A stretch of DNA of 17,486 bases from Candidatus Avelusimicrobium fimicolum (GCA_900541355.1 UQJU01000027.1:1-17486), one strand, 5' to 3'. Counted from the first letter of the stretch, positions 6,646 to 15,144 are shown. Notes: generated from the sequence alone by a model not told the origin. A program made the numbers and translations.

Positions 6646-7704
6646 ATGGATACCTCCAAATATGTAGCCGAATTTAAACAGTTGGAAGACGAGTTGTCCT
6701 CGGGCAATTTGTCCAGCCAAGATTTAGCCGTCAAAGCCAAACGCCACGCGTTTTTAAAACCTATTATTGAAAAGGAACAAGAAATCAACGCGGCCGTAAA
6801 AGCAATCGCCGACGATCGCGCGATGATTGAAGCGGGCGAGGATAAGGAACTGGTCAAAATGGCCGCTGATGAACTGGCAGAACTGGAAGCCAAACTGCCC
6901 GAACTGCAAAAGGAACTGCGCATTTTGGTTATTCCGCCGGATCCTAATGATTCCAAAAACATTTATTTGGAAATCCGTCCCGGTGCGGGCGGGGACGAAG
7001 CCGCCCTGTTTGCAGCCGAACTGTTGCGCGTGTATCAGCACTTTGCCCAAACTAAGGGGTGGAGTACCGAAATTTTGGAATTTACGCCCACCGGCCTGAA
7101 AGGCTGTAAATATGTCAGTATGTTTATCAAAGGGGAAGGTGCTTACTCGTGGCTTCGCAACGAATCGGGCACGCACCGCGTACAGCGTGTGCCGGATACC
7201 GAAACGGCTGGCCGTGTGCATACCTCTACGGTTACGGTAGCCATTATGCCGGAAGCCGAAGAAATTGATATTGAAATCCGCCCCGAAGATTTGGAAATGG
7301 AAACGTGCCGTTCCGGCGGTGCGGGCGGCCAGAACGTAAATAAGGTGGAAACGGCTGTGCGCATTATCCACAAACCTACGGGTATTGTGGTTTCCTGCCG
7401 CGAGGAACGCCACCAAGGCAAAAACCGCGAAAAGGCAATGGCTATGTTGCGCGCAAAACTTTACCAAATTGAGGAAGAAAAGCGCAATAAAGAAATTTAC
7501 GACGAGCGCAAAGCCCAGGTAGGTACGGGCGACCGCAGTGAAAAAATCCGCACTTATAATTTTCCGCAGAGTCGCGTTACCGACCACCGCCTAGACAAAT
7601 CTTACCATAACCTGATGGAAATTATGGAAGGCAATATTGAGCCTATTTTAGAAGATTTGCGTACTTACCGCGTGGAGCAGAAACTTAAAAATCTGCAAAT
7701 TTGA
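6646..7704 (+). CDS. prfA: Peptide chain release factor 1
   Basis: 352 residues, normal for RF1. Reads UAA and UAG and triggers hydrolysis of peptidyl-tRNA. The catalytic GGQ is at 227-229 in SGGAGGQNVNKVETAV. The codon-reading tripeptide PxT is P183-D184-T185 in HRVQRVPDTETAGRVHTS, the RF1 type rather than the SPF of RF2. There is no programmed frameshift, also consistent with RF1. The N-terminal about 90 residues are helical and charged, as in domain 1. The ATG at 6646 is chosen because AAGGAA lies just upstream and MDTSKYVAEF is the natural N-terminus; an in-frame TTG at 6628 is not supported. The next gene, prmC, encodes the methyltransferase for the GGQ glutamine, so substrate and modifier are adjacent. 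Confidence 0.97.
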   Translation: MDTSKYVAEFKQLEDELSSGNLSSQDLAVKAKRHAFLKPIIEKEQEINAAVKAIADDRAMIEAGEDKELVKMAADELAELEAKLPELQKELRILVIPPDPNDSKNIYLEIRPGAGGDEAALFAAELLRVYQHFAQTKGWSTEILEFTPTGLKGCKYVSMFIKGEGAYSWLRNESGTHRVQRVPDTETAGRVHTSTVTVAIMPEAEEIDIEIRPEDLEMETCRSGGAGGQNVNKVETAVRIIHKPTGIVVSCREERHQGKNREKAMAMLRAKLYQIEEEKRNKEIYDERKAQVGTGDRSEKIRTYNFPQSRVTDHRLDKSYHNLMEIMEGNIEPILEDLRTYRVEQKLKNLQI

Positions 7705-7721
7705 TATGCCGTAATCTATTG

Positions 7722-7755
7722 GCCGGGCGGGCTGTTTTCCGCCCGGCTTTTTTTT
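7722..7755 (+). terminator. Intrinsic terminator directly in front of prmC
   Basis: A perfect 9-base GC stem (GCCGGGCGG 7722-7730 with CCGCCCGGC 7739-7747) has an 8-base loop and eight T residues at 7748-7755. The last T directly abuts AAGGAG, the prmC ribosome binding site. As no promoter fits between them, prmC must be read by transcripts that pass this hairpin or start inside prfA. Confidence 0.94.
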
Positions 7756-7765
7756 AAGGAGATTT

Positions 7766-8605
7766 ATGACTAGCGTTTCCCAACTTTTATCTGCGGCTGT
7801 ATCCCGTTTAAAAACGGCTGGTTCTGATGAGCCGGAGGCCAATGCCGAGTGGTTGCTGGCCTATGCACTGGGGGTCAGCCGGACGTGGGTGTTAGCCAAC
7901 GGTTTTAACCCTGTCCCCGCCGAACAGCAAGCCCAATTTGAGCGTTTTTTAATGCGCAAGGCCGCTGGCGAACCCCTTTCGCATATTGTAGGTTTTCAGC
8001 CGTTTTGCGGATTAGATATCCGCGTTACGCCCGACGTATTAACACCCCGCCCCGAAACCGAAGATTTGGTGGAACAGGTGTCTTCCTGTTTTGATAAAAA
8101 GAGCCGTTATGCTTTTTTGGATATGTGTACGGGCAGCGGATGTATTGCCTTGGCCTTGGCGCGCAATTTTCCCAATGCACAGGTATTAGCGGTAGATAAA
8201 AGCGAAGCGGCCCTAAAAGTAGCGCAGGAAAACGCGCGCGAACACCGCTTAACCGAGCGTGTGCATTTTTTGCAGAGCGACTTGTGGGAAAATGTAATGG
8301 GAACTTTTGATTTGATTATATCCAATCCGCCTTATATTCCTACGGCTGATTTGGCCACCCTTACGCGCGAAGTACAGCACGAACCTCGCTTGGCGCTTGA
8401 CGGCGGGGCGGACGGTTTTGAAATTACCCGCCCTCTGTGCGAGGCCGCCGACGGTTATTTGAACCCCGGAGGCTTACTCGCGTTGGAACTCTGCAAAGGG
8501 CAACCGTGGCCCTTGGCCCGGGGACTTATGGAAATCGGCTGGCAGGCGGAGGTAAAAAAAGATATATTTAACATAGAGCGGTTTGTTTTTGCCCGAAAAA
8601 TTTAA
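7766..8605 (+). CDS. prmC: Release factor glutamine N5-methyltransferase
   Basis: 279 residues; transfers a methyl group from S-adenosylmethionine to the Gln of the GGQ motif in RF1 and RF2. A helical N-terminal domain (1 to about 75) recognises the factor. The Rossmann domain has the SAM loop DMCTGSGC (119-126), the preceding TPRPETEDLVE segment (93-103) and the catalytic NPPY (187-190). The C-terminal block that often reads EIGxxQ is ELCKGQ here. AAGGAG at 7756-7761 binds the ribosome 4 bases before the ATG and touches the terminator T-tract. Gene order prfA-prmC is widely conserved. Confidence 0.96.
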   Translation: MTSVSQLLSAAVSRLKTAGSDEPEANAEWLLAYALGVSRTWVLANGFNPVPAEQQAQFERFLMRKAAGEPLSHIVGFQPFCGLDIRVTPDVLTPRPETEDLVEQVSSCFDKKSRYAFLDMCTGSGCIALALARNFPNAQVLAVDKSEAALKVAQENAREHRLTERVHFLQSDLWENVMGTFDLIISNPPYIPTADLATLTREVQHEPRLALDGGADGFEITRPLCEAADGYLNPGGLLALELCKGQPWPLARGLMEIGWQAEVKKDIFNIERFVFARKI

Positions 8606-8625
8606 TTTTTAACGGAGTTTTTATT

Positions 8626-9897
8626 ATGGACAGATTTATTATTCACGGCGGAAAAAAATTGCAAGGTACGGTGCATATTAGCGGCAGTAAAAATGCCGCC
8701 TTGCCTATTTTGGTGGCTACTTTGCTGACGGACGAACCGTGCGTCCTGCACCGCGTGCCCAATTTGCGCGACGTGCGCACCACACTTAAAATTTTGGAAT
8801 ATTTAGGTAAAAAGGTGGAATACAAGAATAACACCGTTATCATTACAGCGGACGGTGTGTTAAAAAACACCTTGCCTTATGAATTGGTGAAGCAAATGCG
8901 TGCCAGTTTCTGGGTGGCCGGGCCGCTTTTGGCACGCTTTAAAACGGCGGAAATTCCGCTTCCCGGCGGTTGCGCGATTGGCGTGCGCCCGGTGGATATC
9001 CATTTAAAGGGGTTTGAAAAACTGGGTGCTGAGTGCGACATTAAGTCCGGCAATGTGATGATTCACGCGCCGGAACTGACTCCGGCGAAAATCGTTTTGC
9101 GCTTTCCCAGTGTGGGGGCCACGCAAAACCTGCTGATGTGCGCTTGCTTAATTCCGGGAGAAACCATTTTGGAAAATGTCGCCAAAGAGCCGGAAGTAGA
9201 TGATGTGATTGCGTTTTTGAACAAAATGGGCGCGGATATCCGCGTGGGAGATAAAGGCCAACTCATTGTACAGGGAAAAACATCCTTGCACGGTGCGGAA
9301 CATACGGTGGTGGCGGACCGTATTGAAACGGGCTCCTATATTTTGGCCGCGTGCGCGACCCGCGGAGATGTAACCGTTACGGGTTGCGTGCCGGAACACA
9401 ACTCCATTTTGCTGGAAGATTTACAGGAAGCGGGCTTTACCCTGGACATTACCGAAGATTCCGTCCGCGTTCACTCTTACGCCGGCGATATCAAGCCCGT
9501 GCGTGTGCGCACCGCGCCCTATCCCGGTTTTGCCACTGATTTGCAGGCTCCGTGGATGACGCTGATGACGCTGTGCAACGGTACTGCGGAGGTAGATGAA
9601 GATATATTTGAAAACCGCTTTATGCACGCACCGGAACTGGTGCGTATGGGGGCCAATATTTCCACGGAAAAAAGCGTGGCGCGCGTAACCGGAGTAAAAG
9701 AACTCTCGGCGGCACACGTTCAGGCGTCCGATTTGCGCGGAGGTATGGCCCTTGTGATTGCCGGTCTGTGTGCGGCGGGAGAAACGGAAGTGGAGCGCGT
9801 GTATCACATTGACCGCGGCTATGAAAAATTGGAAGAAAAATTAACGGCTTTGGGTGCGGATATCCGCCGGTATAATCCCGATAAAAATGAGTTTTGA
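8626..9897 (+). CDS. murA: UDP-N-acetylglucosamine 1-carboxyvinyltransferase
   Basis: 423 residues, close to the usual 419. Commits UDP-GlcNAc to peptidoglycan by transferring enolpyruvate from PEP. The N-terminus has the substrate-binding K22-N23 pair in SGSKNAALP. The catalytic loop is PLPGGCAIGVRPVD with Cys116, so it is the cysteine form that fosfomycin normally alkylates. PGFATDLQAP carries the conserved catalytic Asp, and RGGMALVIAGL closes the C-terminal domain. The binding site CGGAG at 8613-8617 is 8 bases from the ATG; the gap to prmC is 20 bases. The end overlaps folC by 11 bases. Confidence 0.97.
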   Translation: MDRFIIHGGKKLQGTVHISGSKNAALPILVATLLTDEPCVLHRVPNLRDVRTTLKILEYLGKKVEYKNNTVIITADGVLKNTLPYELVKQMRASFWVAGPLLARFKTAEIPLPGGCAIGVRPVDIHLKGFEKLGAECDIKSGNVMIHAPELTPAKIVLRFPSVGATQNLLMCACLIPGETILENVAKEPEVDDVIAFLNKMGADIRVGDKGQLIVQGKTSLHGAEHTVVADRIETGSYILAACATRGDVTVTGCVPEHNSILLEDLQEAGFTLDITEDSVRVHSYAGDIKPVRVRTAPYPGFATDLQAPWMTLMTLCNGTAEVDEDIFENRFMHAPELVRMGANISTEKSVARVTGVKELSAAHVQASDLRGGMALVIAGLCAAGETEVERVYHIDRGYEKLEEKLTALGADIRRYNPDKNEF

Positions 9898-11122
9898 TGT
9901 TGTTTTCAACTATATTTTAAAGCGCACCGGCGCAGGTGTTGGCGCGGGGTTGGAGGGGTTTCGCGCTCTTTTGGCGCGTTTGGGAAACCCGCAAAACCAG
10001 TACAAAATAGTCCACGTTGCAGGCACCAACGGCAAAGGTTCCGTCAGTACGTTAATGGCCGGCACGCTAACTGCCGCCGGGCATAAGACCGGGCTTTTTG
10101 TGTCGCCTCATTTGGTTTTGCCGGTGGAGCGTATTCAAATAGACGGAGAAAATATTTCCCGCCAAGCGTTTTCAAAAGCGGTTTTGGATGTGTTTCAAGA
10201 AGAAGAGGAAGAACTAAATTTTTTTGAAATTTTGACGGCCGCCGCCCTTTTGTATTTTGCCCGCCAAAAAGTGCAATATGCCGTATTGGAAACGGGCCTC
10301 GGCGGACGGAAAGACCCCACCAATGTCTGCACCCCGGACGTTTGCCTGATTACATCTATCGGGTTAGACCATACGCAATATTTAGGTTCCAGTTTAGCGC
10401 AAATTGCGCTTGAAAAAGCCGGCATTATTAAGCCCAAAATACCTGTATTTGCAGGCGAAATGGCGCTTTCCGCGCGGGAGGTGCTGCGCAAAACCGCCAA
10501 AGAACGCAAGGCTCCTTTGCGCTTTGTAAAAGAGGGGGAACCGTTTGCTGTTTTTTCATACGATTTTCTCCATAACCAAACGCTGCTCCGTACTCCGGAT
10601 AACCGGCAGTGGCCTCTGCATACATTAGGGCCGCGCCAAGCCGCTAATGCTTGTCTGGTCTATCAAGCGGCTAAACAGTTATCCGTGCCGGATGATTGCT
10701 TGCAAAAAGCCTTTCAAGCGGTTAGCCTGCCGGGCCGCTTTGAAGTGATTTCTAACGAAAAAAATACTTGGGTGTTGGACGGAGCCCATAACCCGCAAGC
10801 CATAGAGGGGCTGATAAATTTTTGGCAAAAATCGCCCTTTGGCAAGGAAGCAGCCCTTTTGTGCGGATTTATGAAGGATAAAGATTACAAAAAAATGCTT
10901 GCGCTTTTGTGTCCGCATTTTGAGCATATTTTTATAACGGTTCCGCCTTCTGCCCGCGGGGCTGGCGCAGAAGATATCCGCGCCGCTTTGCCCAAAGGGG
11001 TGAAGGCCGTCTTTGAGCCCGATTGGCAACAGGCGGTGCGCCTGGCCCGGCATTATCCGTGTGTGCTGTGCACAGGGTCTTTTTACTTGGCGGGCGCGGT
11101 GCGCGGCAAGATAATAAAATAG
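9887..11122 (+). CDS. folC: Folylpolyglutamate synthase / dihydrofolate synthase
   Basis: 411 residues. Mur-ligase-like ATPase that adds glutamate to folates and, in many bacteria, to dihydropteroate. Motifs: P-loop GTNGKGS (46-52), ETGLGGRKDPTNV (135-147), SIGLDHTQYLG (157-167), EKAGIIKPK and, in the C-terminal domain, VLDGAHNP. Whether it also has dihydrofolate synthase activity cannot be told from sequence. The start at 9887 lies inside murA in another frame and gives a natural N-terminus; an in-frame GTG at 9854 would add 11 residues without a binding site. No ribosome binding site precedes the ATG, so translation is probably coupled to murA. No hairpin terminator is seen after the stop, only a bare T-run at 11126-11132. 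Confidence 0.93.
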   Translation: MSFDVVFNYILKRTGAGVGAGLEGFRALLARLGNPQNQYKIVHVAGTNGKGSVSTLMAGTLTAAGHKTGLFVSPHLVLPVERIQIDGENISRQAFSKAVLDVFQEEEEELNFFEILTAAALLYFARQKVQYAVLETGLGGRKDPTNVCTPDVCLITSIGLDHTQYLGSSLAQIALEKAGIIKPKIPVFAGEMALSAREVLRKTAKERKAPLRFVKEGEPFAVFSYDFLHNQTLLRTPDNRQWPLHTLGPRQAANACLVYQAAKQLSVPDDCLQKAFQAVSLPGRFEVISNEKNTWVLDGAHNPQAIEGLINFWQKSPFGKEAALLCGFMKDKDYKKMLALLCPHFEHIFITVPPSARGAGAEDIRAALPKGVKAVFEPDWQQAVRLARHYPCVLCTGSFYLAGAVRGKIIK

Positions 11123-11147
11123 GGCTTTTTTTCGTCATAAAACAGGG

Positions 11148-11177
11148 TTGACATCGGCGGGGGTATTGTGGTTAAAT
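11148..11177 (+). promoter_or_regulatory. Promoter of the coiled-coil gene
   Basis: Perfect TTGACA at 11148-11153, an 18-base spacer and TTAAAT at 11172-11177, with TGG directly before it (extended -10). Predicted start is about 11184. The binding site GGGGAG at 11201-11206 lies 5 bases before the ATG. The G-rich spacer resembles that of the trxA promoter. Confidence 0.78.
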
Positions 11178-11211
11178 TTAGTGTAAGGTATTTTTTAGAC
11201 GGGGAGCAAAA

Positions 11212-13521
11212 ATGGCGTTAGACAATAACCAATTTGACGGACACGGCGATATCGCCCAGTTTTTGGAAAAATTTAAAGAACAGACTTTTTCCACGCCCAT
11301 TACGCCGCCCGTGAATACCTATTCCGCGCGGGAGGATTCTATCCCTGCCAAACCTGCCCAGTACGAACGTTCGTTTGAAAAGTTGGAGCAGAAAATCCGC
11401 GAGTTGGAAGAACGCTTTGAAGCCTCTGCCAGCCAGAACCAGTTGATTTTGTCGGAACTGGCCCGCACGCGCGAAGCCTTGGACCGCCAAAAAGACAGAG
11501 ATGCTTTTTTTGAACATATTTCCCGCACGATTGCCAATTTAAAGGCCAGCGTGGAAAGTTTATCCCGTGCCCAACAGGAGCAGCGTTCTTTTCGTGAGCC
11601 GGATGTACAGCGCAGTTTTGACCCGGTTCCGTCTGCTTTCGGTGCGCCCGAACCGGCCCGGGCGGTTTATCATTTTGAGCCGTCTGCCCAGCAGCCTGCC
11701 CGCCTGGAACGGGAAGAAAAGGAACGTATCATTTCCAGTTTAAAGCAAAAAGCCTCGCAGTTAAAGGCCGTTAATAGCGCGTTGGACCGCGAAATTAAAA
11801 AGGTCCAGCAGGAAAAAATGGAAGCCCTTAAAAAGTCGGCTGAGCAAGCCAAGGAAATTTTGTCCTTGCGCGACCGCTTAACCGCCGCCGAGGAACGCTT
11901 TAAATCGTTTGATTTTGAAGGCCGCATTATTTCCATTAAACAGCAGTACCAGCAGAAGGTGTCCAGTTTGGAAAACCAACTGCAAGAAATTTCCGATACT
12001 TGTATGAAGCAAGTAGAGGAGATTGAATCGTTAAAGGCCGAAAATCTAAAACTCCACAAGGCCGCCGCCGAAAAAGACGAAGCCTTGGCCCGTTTAGAAG
12101 CCAAAGAACGCGAACTGACGGCCCTCAAAGCCGAAATTGCCGCTTTGCAAACCAGCCACAGCGAAGATTCTAAAAAACAGTTGGCTTCGTTTACGGAAAA
12201 ATTGCAAGCCTTGGAAACCCAGCGTGACGGTTTACAAGCCGAACTTACCCGCGCGCAGGAATCACTTAATGCGGTCCGCCAGGAAAAAGAAACCTTGGAA
12301 AACAATTTCAAAGAATTATTGGCTAAAATTAACGAAAATGACGCGGTAATTGCGCAACTTAAAGCCAAAATTGAGGTGTTGGGCCAGCAAAACGAAGAAC
12401 TCGCTCATCATAACGAAGAGTTATCGCACCAAAACGCGGAACTCAAAGAGCGTAACGAATCTTTAACCAATTACAATGCCGCTTTGACGAGTGCCAACCA
12501 AACTTTAACGCACGAGAAAGATGCTTTGGCGGAAAAGGCTGAAATTTCAGGCCGCGAGCGTGCCGCCCTTGCCGAACAGGCGGAAACTTTGAGCCGCGAA
12601 AAAGAGGAGTTAGTTGAAAATGTGGCGGCTCTCTCGCGCGAAAAAGCGGGTTTGGCCGAGCATACGGAAACATTGAACAAAGAAAAAGAATCCTTAACTG
12701 CGCGCGCTGAAATGTTGGCCCGCGAAAAGGACGAACTGACTGCCCGCGCCGCTGAATTGGAACGGGAAAAGGAACTGCTGACGGAGCAGGCCGCGCATTT
12801 GGCACAGGAAAAAGAGGAATTGGAACGCCGTTCGCACGAAATGGGAAATGCCAAAGAAGCATTGTCCGGCGATTTAGCCGCAATACACCAAGAAAAGGAT
12901 ACCTTGGCCGGAAATTTGGCGCAAGCCAACCGCGAGAAAGAATCTTTGGCTGCCCGTGCGGAAAATTTAATGCGCGAAAAAGAGGCCTTGGCGGACAGTT
13001 TGGCGCAACTTAACCGCGAAAAACAAAATTTAGCGGAAAATTTAGAACAGGTGGAACGCAAAAAAGAAGCCTTGGCCGGCAGTTTGGCGCAGGTAAATAA
13101 AGAAAAGCAGGACCTTTCTTTGCAATCTGCCGCCCTTAAACAACGCGCAGAGCGCTTGGAGGGGGAAACCAAAGAACTGGCTAAGGAAAACCAACAACTG
13201 CGCAACCAAAGCGCCGCATTGTTAGCCGCCCGCCTGGTTCAAGAAAAAGAACGCGCCAAAGAGGAAACTTTAAACAAGGCTTCCCAAGCGCATAAACCGA
13301 AGCCTCCTGTTTTTCCGCGTCCGTCTGCTCCGGTTCAGGACGGACAATCTGCTGTTTCCGCTCCGGCCAAAAAAACATTGGCGGAAGCGGACCTGCCCGA
13401 AATTAAGGTGGCCGAACCTATCGCCCAACCGGAAGCCCTTTACGACGGTGAGGACTTTTTGACCAAGACGGATAGTTTTATCGGACGGATGAAATGGTCT
13501 ATATTTAGGGAAGATAAATAA
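11212..13521 (+). CDS. Long coiled-coil protein of unknown function
   Basis: 769 residues. I do not recognise a family. There is no signal peptide and no membrane segment. The N-terminal 1-50 is Pro-containing and probably flexible. Residues 51-125 form a first coiled coil, 126-165 a Pro/Ala/Phe linker and 166-680 an almost unbroken coiled coil. Within it, 394-435 consists of six heptads each starting with Asn (N394, N401, N408, N415, N422, N429). From 434 on there are about 17 repeats of 14 residues of the type (R/K/Q)EK(E/D)xLAxxAxxLx. A Pro-rich linker (695-745) leads to a short tail with FLTKTDSFIGRMKWSIF, which may be a docking motif. The protein could be a structural filament, scaffold or spacer in the cytoplasm. 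It has its own promoter and is followed by ddl, but the sequence does not show a role in the cell wall. Confidence 0.9.
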   Translation: MALDNNQFDGHGDIAQFLEKFKEQTFSTPITPPVNTYSAREDSIPAKPAQYERSFEKLEQKIRELEERFEASASQNQLILSELARTREALDRQKDRDAFFEHISRTIANLKASVESLSRAQQEQRSFREPDVQRSFDPVPSAFGAPEPARAVYHFEPSAQQPARLEREEKERIISSLKQKASQLKAVNSALDREIKKVQQEKMEALKKSAEQAKEILSLRDRLTAAEERFKSFDFEGRIISIKQQYQQKVSSLENQLQEISDTCMKQVEEIESLKAENLKLHKAAAEKDEALARLEAKERELTALKAEIAALQTSHSEDSKKQLASFTEKLQALETQRDGLQAELTRAQESLNAVRQEKETLENNFKELLAKINENDAVIAQLKAKIEVLGQQNEELAHHNEELSHQNAELKERNESLTNYNAALTSANQTLTHEKDALAEKAEISGRERAALAEQAETLSREKEELVENVAALSREKAGLAEHTETLNKEKESLTARAEMLAREKDELTARAAELEREKELLTEQAAHLAQEKEELERRSHEMGNAKEALSGDLAAIHQEKDTLAGNLAQANREKESLAARAENLMREKEALADSLAQLNREKQNLAENLEQVERKKEALAGSLAQVNKEKQDLSLQSAALKQRAERLEGETKELAKENQQLRNQSAALLAARLVQEKERAKEETLNKASQAHKPKPPVFPRPSAPVQDGQSAVSAPAKKTLAEADLPEIKVAEPIAQPEALYDGEDFLTKTDSFIGRMKWSIFREDK
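12511..13224 (+). repeat. Tandem 42-base (14-residue) repeats in the coiled-coil gene
   Basis: Residues 434-671 divide into 17 consecutive units of exactly 14 residues with no insertion, starting at H434, R448, R462 and so on to K658. Most begin (R/K/Q)EK and have Leu at unit positions 6 and 13, which keeps the 7-residue coiled-coil phase. DNA units have diverged (for example CGCGAAAAAGAG against CGCGAGAAAGAA), so the expansion is old or selected at protein level. The last two units are the least regular. Confidence 0.88.
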
Positions 13522-13531
13522 CCGATATTTA

Positions 13532-13557
13532 GGGCCTGGCCGAGTGTCAGGCCCCTT
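13532..13557 (+). terminator. Weak hairpin after the coiled-coil gene
   Basis: GGGCCTG at 13532-13538 pairs with CAGGCCC at 13548-13554 around a 9-base loop, followed only by TTT at 13555-13557. It may stop part of the transcripts. No promoter is visible between it and ddl, so ddl is probably read through from 11148. Confidence 0.45.
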
Positions 13558-13578
13558 TACAATAAGGACGAATAAAAA

Positions 13579-14652
13579 ATGTCAATTTTAAAAGTAGCAG
13601 TATTGTACGGCGGTAAATCTACCGAGCACGAAGTTTCCGTACACAGCGCACAGACCGTTTGCCGCGTGTTGTCGGAAAAAAAAGATAAATACGAAGTTTA
13701 TCCCATTTTTATCAGCAAGCAGGGCCGTTGGTTCTTGCAAGAGGCTTGCGGCCCGCAACACCCAACCGATAAACCCATTACCCCGGTACTCAAAGACGAA
13801 GCCAATTTAGTTGCTTTGGACGGCTCTTTTTCCATTAAGGCGGATGTGGTGTTTCCGGTTTTGCACGGCACCAACTGCGAGGACGGCACTATGCAGGGCT
13901 TTTTGGAAACATTAGATATTCCGTATGTCGGGTGCGGGGTATTGGCCTCGGCAATGGGTATGGATAAGGAAATTTCCAAACTGATTGCGCGTGAAGCGGG
14001 CGTTCCGATTTTGCCCTGGAAAATTGTCAGCAAAGATGCCGGATACGATTTGTCCGCCTTGCAGGCGTGGGCAGAAGAACAGGGCCTGCCCGTGTTTGTT
14101 AAGCCTGTGCGATTAGGTTCCTCGGTAGGCGTACGCAAAGTGAAAACCGTGGGCGAATTGCAGAGCGCGTTGGATTTTGCCTTGCAGTTTGACACAGATG
14201 TTTTGGTGGAAAAAGGGGTGGACCGCGCCCGCGAAATTTTCTGCGCTATTTACGGAGAAGGCGTGCATATAAAATCTTCTGCTTGCGGGGAACTGAGCAC
14301 AGTAGCCGGGGAATTTTTTGACTACAATGCCAAATACATTGTAGCGGGCGGGTGCGAAACCAAGGTGCCTGCTGATATCCCGGCAGATCTTGCGCAAAAA
14401 ATGCGCCAAGACAGCGAAGCCGTCTTTCGCGCTTTGCGCGGGAGTGGGTTGGCCCGTGTAGATTTTTTAATGGATAAAAACGGCGCGTATTACTTCTCCG
14501 AAATTAACACAATGCCGGGGATGAGCGAAACGAGTCTGTTCCCGCAACTTTTTAGTGCGTGCGGGGAAGATTACGGACAAATTTTGGACGGACTGATTAC
14601 ACTTGCTTTGCGGGTGCACGCGCGTAAGGCCGCACTGTCTTTAAACCGCTAA
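13579..14652 (+). CDS. ddl: D-alanine--D-alanine ligase
   Basis: 357 residues, ATP-grasp enzyme that makes the D-Ala-D-Ala end of the peptidoglycan stem peptide. Motifs: LYGGKSTEHEVSVHSA (9-24), LHGTNCEDGTMQG (95-107, Cys100 where Gly is more usual), GMDKEISK, FVKPVRLGSSVGV, omega-loop FFDYNAKYI and metal-binding EINTMPGMSETSLFP. The Tyr/Lys-Tyr pattern of the omega loop fits D-Ala rather than D-lactate as second substrate, so this is a housekeeping Ddl and not a Van-type resistance ligase. AAGGA at 13564-13568 is the likely binding site. The membrane-protein gene begins 2 bases after the stop. Confidence 0.96.
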   Translation: MSILKVAVLYGGKSTEHEVSVHSAQTVCRVLSEKKDKYEVYPIFISKQGRWFLQEACGPQHPTDKPITPVLKDEANLVALDGSFSIKADVVFPVLHGTNCEDGTMQGFLETLDIPYVGCGVLASAMGMDKEISKLIAREAGVPILPWKIVSKDAGYDLSALQAWAEEQGLPVFVKPVRLGSSVGVRKVKTVGELQSALDFALQFDTDVLVEKGVDRAREIFCAIYGEGVHIKSSACGELSTVAGEFFDYNAKYIVAGGCETKVPADIPADLAQKMRQDSEAVFRALRGSGLARVDFLMDKNGAYYFSEINTMPGMSETSLFPQLFSACGEDYGQILDGLITLALRVHARKAALSLNR

Positions 14653-14654
14653 TT

Positions 14655-15125
14655 ATGGAAAAATTGATTGTACGCTTTACAGGGCTGAATATTTGGGTAA
14701 AAGTGATTATTGGCTTTTGCCTGTTCGGCGCGTTTGTAAATTTGTTTTTAGTGGCGCGGGATATATCCTCGGGTGGTATTTTACTGCGCCTTCACGCGGG
14801 CTTTTTAGTCCTGTATTTGGCGCAGGTGGTGTTTGCGCTGTTGCACGAGCGGGCGGTGTGTGTATTGGCCGCCTTGCAAGGGGTGCTGGCGCTGCTGACC
14901 AATGCGGATTTTACTTTTGTGCCGCTTATGCGCGTGATGAGCGGGTGGATGTACGCGCTGATGGGCCAGCCGTCCGTAGAAATGATGGCTGTTTATAAAT
15001 ATGTGTTTATTTCGCTTGCGTTTACAATGCAGATGTTAAGTGCTTATGCGTTGTTTTCGCTCTTGCCCAAACCCGCCAAAAAAGAATCTGCCGCCAAAAC
15101 GGCCGAAGTAGTTTTAGAAGATTAA
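14655..15125 (+). CDS. Small four-helix membrane protein, function unknown
   Basis: 156 residues. I do not recognise it. Four hydrophobic stretches are visible: about 13-33, 43-65, 67-86 and 108-135. A basic and acidic cytoplasmic-looking tail (PKPAKKESAAKTAE) follows. Positive residues near helix 1 (K3, R7, K16) and the tail suggest both ends lie inside. No catalytic motif can be seen. It starts 2 bases after the ddl stop with no binding site of its own, so it is probably translationally coupled to ddl. Its products may be needed together, but a wall-related role is only a guess. A strong terminator follows. Confidence 0.82.
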   Translation: MEKLIVRFTGLNIWVKVIIGFCLFGAFVNLFLVARDISSGGILLRLHAGFLVLYLAQVVFALLHERAVCVLAALQGVLALLTNADFTFVPLMRVMSGWMYALMGQPSVEMMAVYKYVFISLAFTMQMLSAYALFSLLPKPAKKESAAKTAEVVLED

Positions 15126-15144
15126 AAACAATAATCAAACCCGT

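Noticed and set aside
6754..7587. 277-codon Phe-rich frame on the - strand over prfA
   Set aside because: Complement of a strongly supported prfA; composition typical of an antisense shadow.
11091..11132. Terminator after folC
   Set aside because: Only GCGC-GGT-GCGC is present, about 20 bases away from the T-run. There is no stem directly before the Ts.
11670..12368. 232-codon frame on the - strand within the coiled-coil gene
   Set aside because: Ser/Cys/Phe-rich complement of Glu/Lys/Ala codons; no start signal. It is a shadow of the repeat-rich + strand gene, as is 12471-13205.
12511..13224. Regular 42-base repeats as a possible CRISPR array
   Set aside because: Repeats are contiguous, diverged, and in frame within a coding sequence, with no conserved repeat/variable spacer structure.
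13579..14652. Van-type D-Ala-D-Lac ligase
   Set aside because: The omega loop has the Tyr and Lys-Tyr pattern of housekeeping Ddl, and no vanH/vanX-like genes are near.
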